A stretch of 64,000 bases of DNA from Polyangium jinanense (GTDB taxonomy: Bacteria; Myxococcota; Polyangia; Polyangiales; Polyangiaceae): assembly GCF_028435365.1 (NCBI RefSeq), contig NZ_JAGTJJ010000057.1:11352-75351 (forward strand), written 5' to 3'. The position numbers and the translations under genes are program-made. Within the stretch, counting starts at the first letter, position 1; the number at the start of each line of letters is the position of its first letter. The notes beneath the pieces are model-generated. The model was not told the origin of the DNA. It did no database searches and was given only the letters and a program-made list of their open reading frames with translations. Positions 17,756 through 26,600 of this stretch are shown piece after piece.

Positions 17756-20700
17756 CAGACTGTCGAGAGGCGGCCGACACGAGGAAGCTCGAGCGTGAAC
17801 GATGAGCCGACCCCCGGCTCGCTCTGGACACGGAGCGTGCCTCCGTGCGCTTCCGCGATCCGGCGGCTGATGTACAGGCCAAGCCCGAGGCCGCCATAAT
17901 TCTCGGAGGCGGCGCGCTCGAAGCGATCGAAGATGCGCTCCTGCCGCGCCGGGTCGATGCCGATGCCGTGATCATGGACCACGATCCGCGCGATCCCTTC
18001 GTTCTCGCCGTAAAAAACCTCGATGGGCTTGCCGGCCCCGAACTTGGCCGCATTCGAGAGGAGGTTCGTCACGATCTGCTCGATGCGGTCGGGATCCCAA
18101 TAACCGACGACGTGCTCACCGTCCTGGATGTCGACCGTGCACCGTGCTTGCGAGAGCTCCGGCTTGAGCTGGTCGATCGCATTGCGGATGAGGGTCGCGA
18201 GGTCGACCTCCTCGCGCTCGAGCGGGAGCCGGCCCGCGTGGAGCTGCGAGACGTCCACGAGGGCCTTGTTCAGCCGGGCCAGGCGCGTCCCTTGACGCAG
18301 CGCCCGCTCGACCATCTTGCACATCGCCTGCGTGTCGGCCGGCCAGCCGGACCGGATGGCCCGGTCGATGGATTGCAGCGTGAGCCGGAGCGACGTCACC
18401 GGCGTATTGAGCTCGTGCGAGGCCACGGTGAGGAATTCGTCCCGCACGCGCACGGCCTCTTGCGTCTTGCGATAGAGGCGCGCGTTGTCGATCGCGACCG
18501 CGGCGCGGCGCGCGACCTCTTCGACCAGCACGAGGTCGGCGCGCCCATAACGGCGCTCCGGCGCGGCGGAAACGACGCTCAGCACCCCGAGGGTTTGTCC
18601 ATGCGACACGAGCGGCACGATCATGGAGCTCTGCGCACCGAGCGCGTGGCTGAGCCTCAGGTGCTCGTCGTCGACGACGAGCTTTCCAATGACTTCCTCG
18701 GAGAGCTCGGGAATCAGGATCGGCTGGCCCGTCCGCAAGACCCTGGAGGCCGCGTGGGGTGAATTCCAGCGAGGAGGATACCGCCGCTGGAGCTCTTCGA
18801 GCAGCGGCGCCTTCATGGGGTCCTTGTGTGCACCGGCGATGCGCCGGATCTCCCCGCCTTTGACGACGTCGATCACGCACCAGTCGGAGATCGATTCCAC
18901 GCACAGTCGCGCGAGGCGCCCGAGTGTCTCCGTGTAATCGAGCGATTCCGAAAGGAGCGCCCCCGCCTCGGCGATGAACATGGCCCGGCGCTCCGCTGCC
19001 TCGGCTGCCGCCCGCGCCGCCTGCTCCTTGCCGAGGAGCTGCGCCTTCTCCAGGGAAATCGCTGCCTGCGTCGCGAGGAGCGAAAGGGCGACGAGGCGAT
19101 CGGGCGTGAAGGCGCCGGCGAGGAGGTTGTTCTCCAGATAGAGCAGGCCGACCACCTCGGCCTGCCGGAGGATGGGCATGCAGAGGACCGACTTGGGTCG
19201 ACGCCGCGCGAAGTGTTCGTCACCGGAAAACTTGCCCGCGTCCGCAGCGGCATTGCCCAGAATGACGCGCTCCTTCGTCCGATGGACGTAATGGACGACC
19301 GATACGGGGATGCGCTGCGAGGAATCGACCGGCAAGGGCCCGAGGGTGCACGTCGCCGCGCCTCGCTCTTCGAGGGCGGCCTCCGCTTCGATCGAGAGGC
19401 TGCCGCTCTGAGAAAGGACGAGGCAAGCTCTCTGGGCGCCGCCCTGCTCGAGGACGACCGTGAGCAACGTGCGTACCAGTTTGTCGAATGTGATCTCGCT
19501 CGAGATGGTCTGCGAGGCCTTGGTCACCGAGAGCAGGTCGAGCTGTTCGGGCCGGACCACGAAGGTGGCGGTCGGCGCGAGGGCTCTCGGTTCGAGCAGG
19601 TGGGGCGCCTGCTGGTCGATCCGCGCGACCTTACCGTCAGCGCCCCAGCGAAGATAGCGAGCGCGCGCCTCGCGCAGGTACGTGTCGGCGATCAGCTCGT
19701 AGCCGCGCCCGCGGTAGAAGCGCGCGGCCGTCTCGTAGGCGATTGCCTCGTTCTGAACGAAGCCGTTGTCGCGAGCGGAGCGGATTGCTCGCTCGTATTG
19801 CTGCGCTGCTTTGTCCCATTCGCCGTCGATGCGCGCGATCTCGGCCGCCACCAGCGCCGCGCGGTTCTCGAAGTTCTCGGGGCAGTTGTCCGCCCATACC
19901 TCTAGCTTTTTATGGTGGGCAACGAGCGCCTCCCGATGTAGAGCCCGCTCTTGGGCAGAGGGCGCGTCGTCGTGTGCCGCCAGCGCGAGCGCGCCATAAA
20001 AATGGTACTCGGCCACCTCGAGCTGTGAAGGCACCGTCCACAAAAGCGGCTCGACCTTCGATGCCGCCGTGATGGCCGAAGCGTGATCGCCAGCGAAGAA
20101 GCGGGCTTGCAGCTTGCGGGTCCAATACGAGCACGACGCGAATGACAGGCGCGGATCACCCTCCAGGTGCCGCTCGAATCGGCCCTCGTCGAACGTCGCG
20201 TCGTTGAAGGAGGCGAGATCCGGCGTCAACCCCCGGAGCGTTCGGATGAGCCCGAGCTGTCCCATGATAGTATCGACGATGAGACCGAACTTCGCCCTTC
20301 GCACGAACTCGAGCCCGTTCTCGGCCTCCTGCTGCACGTCCCCCAGGGGATCTCCGACGGCGAGGAGGTCCGTGATCAAGGTGGTGTAGCAGTAGGCCGC
20401 AAAGGTGATATCGCCGGCTTCCTGCGCCGCGTCGAAGGCTTGCCGCACCCCCTCGCGGCCGGTGCGTACATGCCTCGTCCAAGGATTGACGGAGTGCCAG
20501 AAGCCCAGGTAGACGCGCGCCTTGAACCGGTCCAACCCGCGCGTCTCCACGAGATCGAAGCCGAGCTTGCCGAACCGGAACGCGGCCCGATAGTCGCCGA
20601 AACGTGGCCCCAGGATCATGCCCAGCCAGACATACGCGTAACAGGATGCGTCGCTGTTGCCGTGCTCGAGGCTGAGATTCCCCATGCGACCGATGATGAG

Positions 20701-23421
20701 GCAGAGCAAATTCTGGTCGCTGAACATGGCTGGCGGCAGGCACTCCATGAGGACGGTCATGGTCGCGCGAAACGCCGGATCGGTCAGCGGGGGCAGATCG
20801 ATCAGCTCCTCGATGGCGCGGCTCCCGAGCTTTTGCCACAGCCGCTCGTATTCCTGCCGTACCTCGTCCTCCGCTGGGCGCGGTGACCACTCGACGCCGA
20901 CGCGCCGGAGGTATTCCAGGCAGACCTCGATGGTGCGGTCGGTCCTATCCAGGGTCAGGTAAAGGGCCATGCGGGCGCATGCGACCGCGGCGCTGTTGAC
21001 GAGGTTTCCAGCGCGGCGTGAGAGCGTCGAGAGCCGCTCCTCCGCCTCCGTCATGTAGCCCGTCAGAAATTCGCATTCGGCTCGGTGAAATTCGAGCGCG
21101 AAGGTGAGCTCGTACCGCCGCTCCCACCTGTCTTCTTCCAGGAGCGCGGAGCCTGCAGCGAGATACTTCAGCGACGAGGCGTAGGCGGTCGACCCCTTGG
21201 CACGCTTGCTCGCGACGAGGTTGAGCTCGGCGACTCGCTCTCGCTCGCCCCGCGTCGTGATCAGCGTGGCGCCGCGATTGAGCTGGTTGACGATCTCGAA
21301 GATGTTCTCCTCGAGCTCCTCGGGCGGCGTACGCGCCGAGAGCAGCCTGCCGATCTCGAGATGCACCGCCGCCCGCTCGCTTTCGGGGATGAGCGAATAG
21401 GCCGCCTCCTGGATGCGGTCGTGGGGAAACTTGTACGTGTCGGCCATGCGGAGGATGAGCCCCGCACGGACGGCCTCCCAGAGATCCGCATGAGACGCCT
21501 CCTCCGAGCGGCCGCTGACCGTCGCGAGGACGGTGACCTCGGCGGTGTTGCCCAGACAGGCGAGCGTTTGCACCGCTTCCTGGGTGCTTTCGGGAAGCCG
21601 CGCGAGCTTCCCGACGACCAGGTCGACCACATTGCCGGTGAAGCCCTTTTCGCGGGCCTTCGCCACGTCCCACCGAAAGGCCCCCGCGTGCGCATCGAAC
21701 TCGATCAGACGCTCTTCATGGAGAGCGGCGAGGAACTGGAGCGCGAAGAAGGGGTTGCCGGCCGTCTTCTCGTGGACGAGCTCTGCGAGCGGCACCGCGT
21801 CCTCGCGGCGACAATGGAGCGCATCGCTGACGAGCGCGACGACGTGCTCCCCGGAAAGCGGACCGAGCACGATGTCCGAGACGCGCGCGCCCTCCTTCCG
21901 TATCTTGTCGAGCGCCAGCATGAGCGGGTGCGTGGGGCTCACCTCGTTGTCTCGGTACGCGCCGACGACGAGGAGATCGCGCGTCTCGGGATATGTCACC
22001 AGATCCTGAAGAAGCCCAAGGCTCGCCGAATCGGCCCATTGCAGGTCGTCGAGGAAGAGCGCGAGCGGGTGCTCCTTCTGGGCAAACACCCCGATGAAGT
22101 GCCGGAACACCATGCGGAACCGGTTCTGCGCTTCCATGGGCGGCAGCTCGGGCGCCGGCGGCTGCCAGCCGATGACGAGCTCGACCTCTCGGATCACGTC
22201 CACGATGATCTGTGCGTTGATCGCGAGGGCACCCAAGAGCCTCTCCTTCCACTTCGCAATCCGGTCCTCGCTCTCGGCGAGGATCGCGAGCACGAGCTCC
22301 CGGAAGGCCTGGACGAGCGTGGAATAGGGGACGTCGCGTTTGTATTGATCGAACTTCCCCGAGGCGAAGAAGCCGCGCTCGCGGATGACGGGCTTGTCGA
22401 GCTCCTGGACCAGCGCCGACTTTCCGATGCCGGAATAGCCCGACACCAGGACGAGCTCGGGGACTGCCGTACCGACCACCCGCTCGAACGCGGAGAGCAG
22501 CGCGGCGATCTCCTCCTCGCGGCCGTAGAGCTTCTGGGGGATCTCCAGCCGACCCGAGACGTCGTTCTCGGCCAGAGGAAACGGCTCGAGCCTGCCTTTG
22601 GCGCGCCATTGGGCCAAGGCTAGATCGAGGTCGTATTGCAGGCCCCGCGCGGTCTGATAGCGATCTTCCGCCATCTTGCAGAGGAGCTTCACGACGAGCG
22701 CGGAGAGGACCTCGGGCAATCCCGGCACGAGCGCAGACGGCGGCTGCGGGACACGGGCGACATGGCAATGCACCCATTCGAGCGGGTCCTCAGCCTCGAA
22801 GGGCAGGCGCCCGGTGAGCATTTCGTAGAACGTCACGCCCAGGGCATAGAGGTCGGCGCGGCTGTCGATCGCCCGATTCATCCGTCCCGTTTGCTCCGGC
22901 GCGAGGTACGGCAGGGAGCCCTCGATGAGGTTCGGGCGGAGGGCTGCCTGGCGCTCGCGGGATGGGCATACCGCGAGCCCGAAATCGGCGAGCTTGACCT
23001 GGCCGGTGGACACGTTGACGAGAATGTTCTGGGGTTTCAGATCTTTATGGATGATGCCACGCCGGTGGAGCGCCCCGACGGCCGCCGCGATACGAACCGC
23101 GAGGTCGAGGAACCGCTCGATGGGCAAGGGCGCGCCGAGGAAGTGGTCGAGCGACTGACCGCCGAAATCCTCCAGCACGAGCGCCGGCATTCCCTCGTGC
23201 GTCTCGAGGGAGAGCGGCTTGACGATCGCCGGTAAGTCGAGTTGCCTGCCAATCTCGTATTCACGCTTCAAGCGCTCGAGATCGCGCGGGCGGCTGCACC
23301 TCGGGTCGAGCACCTTCAGGATGACGGGGAGATGATCGGCCGTCCGGACCCCGCGGAGCAAAACGGTGCCTCCGCCCTCGTGCAATGTGTCGGTGATCGC
23401 AAACGGGGACGCGTCCTTCAT
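17752..23421 (-). CDS. Hybrid Ser/Thr kinase - AAA ATPase - TPR-like - GAF - GAF - histidine kinase
   Basis: 1,889 residues counted from the ATG that aligns with its paralog (residue 69 of the longest frame). Domains in order: a Ser/Thr kinase (1-~260; catalytic HKDLKPQN with Asp127, DFG Asp146), an AAA-type ATPase (Walker A GYSGIGKS, Lys334; Walker B LALFLDDLQWAD), a long helical repeat region (~650-1290), GAF1 (~1295-1450), GAF2 (~1485-1645), HisKA with the phospho-acceptor SHELNTP (His1669), and HATPase_c with N box NLLSNAAKFG and G boxes GIGID and GLGLGLY. This architecture is known from the Anabaena HstK group. No response regulator or phosphatase is adjacent, so the cognate partner is unknown. 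It is soluble, with no membrane helix. It forms a tandem pair with the next gene. Confidence 0.92.
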   Translation of the reverse strand: MKDASPFAITDTLHEGGGTVLLRGVRTADHLPVILKVLDPRCSRPRDLERLKREYEIGRQLDLPAIVKPLSLETHEGMPALVLEDFGGQSLDHFLGAPLPIERFLDLAVRIAAAVGALHRRGIIHKDLKPQNILVNVSTGQVKLADFGLAVCPSRERQAALRPNLIEGSLPYLAPEQTGRMNRAIDSRADLYALGVTFYEMLTGRLPFEAEDPLEWVHCHVARVPQPPSALVPGLPEVLSALVVKLLCKMAEDRYQTARGLQYDLDLALAQWRAKGRLEPFPLAENDVSGRLEIPQKLYGREEEIAALLSAFERVVGTAVPELVLVSGYSGIGKSALVQELDKPVIRERGFFASGKFDQYKRDVPYSTLVQAFRELVLAILAESEDRIAKWKERLLGALAINAQIIVDVIREVELVIGWQPPAPELPPMEAQNRFRMVFRHFIGVFAQKEHPLALFLDDLQWADSASLGLLQDLVTYPETRDLLVVGAYRDNEVSPTHPLMLALDKIRKEGARVSDIVLGPLSGEHVVALVSDALHCRREDAVPLAELVHEKTAGNPFFALQFLAALHEERLIEFDAHAGAFRWDVAKAREKGFTGNVVDLVVGKLARLPESTQEAVQTLACLGNTAEVTVLATVSGRSEEASHADLWEAVRAGLILRMADTYKFPHDRIQEAAYSLIPESERAAVHLEIGRLLSARTPPEELEENIFEIVNQLNRGATLITTRGERERVAELNLVASKRAKGSTAYASSLKYLAAGSALLEEDRWERRYELTFALEFHRAECEFLTGYMTEAEERLSTLSRRAGNLVNSAAVACARMALYLTLDRTDRTIEVCLEYLRRVGVEWSPRPAEDEVRQEYERLWQKLGSRAIEELIDLPPLTDPAFRATMTVLMECLPPAMFSDQNLLCLIIGRMGNLSLEHGNSDASCYAYVWLGMILGPRFGDYRAAFRFGKLGFDLVETRGLDRFKARVYLGFWHSVNPWTRHVRTGREGVRQAFDAAQEAGDITFAAYCYTTLITDLLAVGDPLGDVQQEAENGLEFVRRAKFGLIVDTIMGQLGLIRTLRGLTPDLASFNDATFDEGRFERHLEGDPRLSFASCSYWTRKLQARFFAGDHASAITAASKVEPLLWTVPSQLEVAEYHFYGALALAAHDDAPSAQERALHREALVAHHKKLEVWADNCPENFENRAALVAAEIARIDGEWDKAAQQYERAIRSARDNGFVQNEAIAYETAARFYRGRGYELIADTYLREARARYLRWGADGKVARIDQQAPHLLEPRALAPTATFVVRPEQLDLLSVTKASQTISSEITFDKLVRTLLTVVLEQGGAQRACLVLSQSGSLSIEAEAALEERGAATCTLGPLPVDSSQRIPVSVVHYVHRTKERVILGNAAADAGKFSGDEHFARRRPKSVLCMPILRQAEVVGLLYLENNLLAGAFTPDRLVALSLLATQAAISLEKAQLLGKEQAARAAAEAAERRAMFIAEAGALLSESLDYTETLGRLARLCVESISDWCVIDVVKGGEIRRIAGAHKDPMKAPLLEELQRRYPPRWNSPHAASRVLRTGQPILIPELSEEVIGKLVVDDEHLRLSHALGAQSSMIVPLVSHGQTLGVLSVVSAAPERRYGRADLVLVEEVARRAAVAIDNARLYRKTQEAVRVRDEFLTVASHELNTPVTSLRLTLQSIDRAIRSGWPADTQAMCKMVERALRQGTRLARLNKALVDVSQLHAGRLPLEREEVDLATLIRNAIDQLKPELSQARCTVDIQDGEHVVGYWDPDRIEQIVTNLLSNAAKFGAGKPIEVFYGENEGIARIVVHDHGIGIDPARQERIFDRFERAASENYGGLGLGLYISRRIAEAHGGTLRVQSEPGVGSSFTLELPRVGRLSTVC

Positions 23422-23515
23422 GGGAAAGCTCGCCGACCGGAGCGGGCGCCAGGCAAGAGGCGCACGGGGACGATGCCCAGCCATGAGGGCCATCAACAGC
23501 CCCCTGAACCCCCAT

Positions 23516-23530
23516 AGCATGTAACGCGCC
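23516..23530 (-). promoter_or_regulatory. Sigma-54-like promoter candidate upstream of kinase 1
   Basis: On the minus strand the element reads GG-N10-GC (GGCGCGTTACATGCT), the spacing of the -24/-12 boxes of a sigma-54 promoter, about 95 nt before the start codon. The paralog has the same element in the aligned position. The -24 box is weaker here than in the paralog. Confidence 0.35.
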
Positions 23531-23638
23531 CTTCCGGAGCGCCTCTTTGCGAGGGACAGACCCTTGCGCGGCCGGTGGTGTCGCCCCCAACGAGAGGGCG
23601 AGCCACGGCATATGACCTCGCTCACCAGCTTGGATGTG

Positions 23639-23659
23639 ATCCGCGCGTCGCGGGCTCAG
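23639..23659 (+). pseudogene. 21-bp remnant of a PAS-STAS gene 3' end
   Basis: This stretch matches the last 21 bp of the PAS-STAS gene (17735-17755) at 17 of 21 positions, all differences being T to C; its stop codon has become CAG. No PAS-STAS coding sequence precedes it. It implies that the duplicated unit once ended in a STAS gene, most of which is gone from this copy. Confidence 0.4.
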
Positions 23660-26600
23660 CAGGCTGTCGAGAGGTGGCCGGCACACGGAAGCTCGAGAGT
23701 GAACGACGAGCCGACCCCCGGCTCGCTCTGAACACGGAGCGCGCCTCCGTGCGCTTCCGCGATCCGGCGGCTGATGTACAGGCCAAGCCCGAGGCCGCCG
23801 TAATTCTCGGAGGCGGCGCGCTCGAATCGCTCGAAGATACGCTCCTGCCGCGCCGGGTCGATACCGATTCCATGGTCTTTGACCACGATGCGCGCGATCC
23901 CTTGCTCCTCGCCGTAGAAAATTTCGATGGGCTTACCGGCTCCGAATTTGATCGCATTCGAGAGGAGGTTCGTCAGGATCTGCTCGATGCGGTCGGGATC
24001 CCAACGACCGACGACGTGGTGGTCGTATTGGATGTGGACCGAGCACCGCGCTTGCGAAAGCTCCGGCTTGAGCTGGTCGAGCACATTGCGGAGGAGCGTC
24101 GCGAGGTCGACGTCCTCGCGCTCGAGCGGGAGCCGGCCTCCGTGGAGCTGCGAGACGTCCACGAGGGCCTTGTTCAGCCGGGCCAGGCGCGTCCCCTGAC
24201 GCAGCGCCCGCTCGACCAGCTTGCTCATCACCTGCGTATCGCCCGATCGACCGGACCGGATGGCCCGATCCATCGATTGCAGCGTGAGCCGGAGCGACGT
24301 CACCGGCGTATTGAGCTCGTGCGAAGCCACGGTGAGGAATTCGTCCCGCACGCGGACGGCCTCCTGCGTCTTGCGGTAGAGGCGCGCGTTGTCGATCGCG
24401 ACCGCGGCGCGGCGCGCGACATCTTCGACCAGCGCGAGATCGGCGCGCCCGTAGCGGCGCTCCGGCGTGGCGGAGACGACGCTCAGCACCCCGAGGGTTT
24501 GTCCGTGCGCCGCGAGCGGCACGACAATGGAGCTCTGCGCGCCGAGCTCGCGGCTGAGCTTCCTGTGCTCCTCGTTGACGACGAACTTCCCAATGACCTC
24601 CTCGGTGAGATCGGGAATCAGGATCGGCTCGCCCGTCTGCAAGACCTTGGAGGCCGGGTGAGGTGAATTCGTGCGAGGAGGATACCACCGCTGGAGCTGC
24701 TCGAGCAACGGCTCCTTCGCGGGGTCCTTGTGGGCGCCGCAGATGCGCCGGATCTCGCCACCTTCCACGATGTCGATCACGCACCAGTCGGAAATGGATC
24801 GCACGGATAGCCGCGCGAGGCGCGCCAGCGTCTCCTTGTAATCGAGCGACTCCGAAAGGAGCGCCCCCGCCTCGGCGATGAACGTGGCCCGGCGCTCCGC
24901 CGCCTCGGCCGCCGCGCGCGCCACCTCGGCCGCTGCCCGCGCCGCCTCGGCCGCCGCGCGTGCTGCCTGCTCCTTGCCGAGGAGCTGCGCCTTCTCCAGG
25001 GATATCGCCGCCTGCGTGGCGAGGAGCGAAAGGGCGACGAGCCGATCGGGCGTGAACGCGCCGGCGAGGAGGTTGTTCTCCAGATAGAGCAGACCGACCA
25101 CCTCGGTCTGCCGGAGAATGGGCAAGCACAGGAGGGACCTCGGCTTCACGCGGGCGATGTAGGGCTCCGAGGCGTATTTCGCCGCCTCGGCCGCGTCCTC
25201 GAGGATCACGCGCTCCTTCGTCCGCATGGCGTAGTTGACGATCGAGACGGGCACGAGCGACGACGAGAGCGGCTGCGATTCCAGGAGCTTCGTCGCCACG
25301 CCGCTTCCCTCGAGGGATGCCTCCGCCTCGATCGAAGAGCAACCATCCCGGCAGAGGATCAGGCAGCCTCGTTGCGCTCCGCCCTGCTCGAGCACGACCG
25401 TGAGCAGCGTGCGCAAAAGCTTGTCGAAGGTGATCTCGCCCGAGATGGTCTGCGAGGCCTTGGTCACCGATAGCAGGTCGAACTGCTCGGACCGGACCCC
25501 GAAGGTGGTGGTGGGCGCGAGCGACCTCGACTCGAGGAGGCGGGGATGCTGCTGGTCAATCTGTCTCACCTTGCCATCAGCGCCCCAGCGGGCGTAGCAG
25601 GCGCGCGCCTCGCGGAGGCACGTATCGGCGAACAGGGCGAATCCACGCGCCCGGTAGAACCGAGACGCGAGCTCGTAGGCGAGCGCTTCGATATGAACGA
25701 AGCCATTCTCGCGCGCCGAGCGGGTGGCCTCTTCATAGAGACGCTCGGCGTCGAGCTCTCGGCCCTCGATGCGAGCCACCTCGGCCGACACGAGAGCGTA
25801 GCGGTTCAGATAGTTCTCGGGACAGTTGTCCGCCCAGAGCTTGAGCTTCTGCAGCCCCCGTTCGAGGGTGCGCGCGAACTCCCGCTGCTGCGCGGCAGGC
25901 GCCTGCGGATAGAGCGCGGTCAACGTGAGCGCATGGTAGAAGTGATGCGTGGCCTCGATGGGCTGCGCCATGACCGCCCCCAGCATCGTCGCCGCTCGGG
26001 CCGCAGCATCGAGCGCCTCGCGATACCGTCCGTCGTTAAACGCGGCAACGTGCTTCATGACATGGTAGAAGGCAATCCCGCAGCCGAATGTCGCCCCCGT
26101 GATCACGGCCAGACTTTCAGCTTCGTCGCAAGCTCGATCGTCGAGGTTTGCCGGCTCCAGCGTCGGTCCTTGCAGGCTCGCCACGAACTGCCGTTCGAGC
26201 TGGATCGTATGAAATACCGTATCGTTGTGGCTCTCTCTGGCGAACGCGAGGTATTTCTGCGCCACGCGGAGGACTTCGTCGAGCGGGCTGCCGGTCTCCA
26301 GAACCAGCCATACCGTCAGAACGGTTACGAGGCCGGCAAAAACGAGATCGCCGACCTCCAAGCAGGCGAGGAATGCCTGCTCCATGATCGGAACGCTGGT
26401 CGCAATGGGCCTCCGCCAGGAGTGGATGTGGCCGCCATGCATGAAGAGCAGCCTGCCCTTGAGCTTGGCGTCGTTGAGCTTCTCGTTCAGCCGCAGCGAC
26501 ATCTCGGAGAACTCGTAGGCGGACGGTATGTCGCCGAAGACCGACGCCAACATGATGCCGTAGGCGCAGTAGGCGAAGCAGGTTTCCTCGGCGTTCCCGT

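Larger units (their letters stand above)
17735..23530. repeat. Tandem duplication, unit 1 (kinase gene plus upstream region)
   Basis: Unit 1 of a direct tandem duplication. It spans the last 21 bp of the PAS-STAS gene, the whole hybrid kinase gene and about 110 bp upstream of it. Identity with unit 2 (23639-29486) is very high at both ends (for example 18240-19200 against 24140-25080) and low in the middle, where the helical repeat region lies. Confidence 0.75.
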
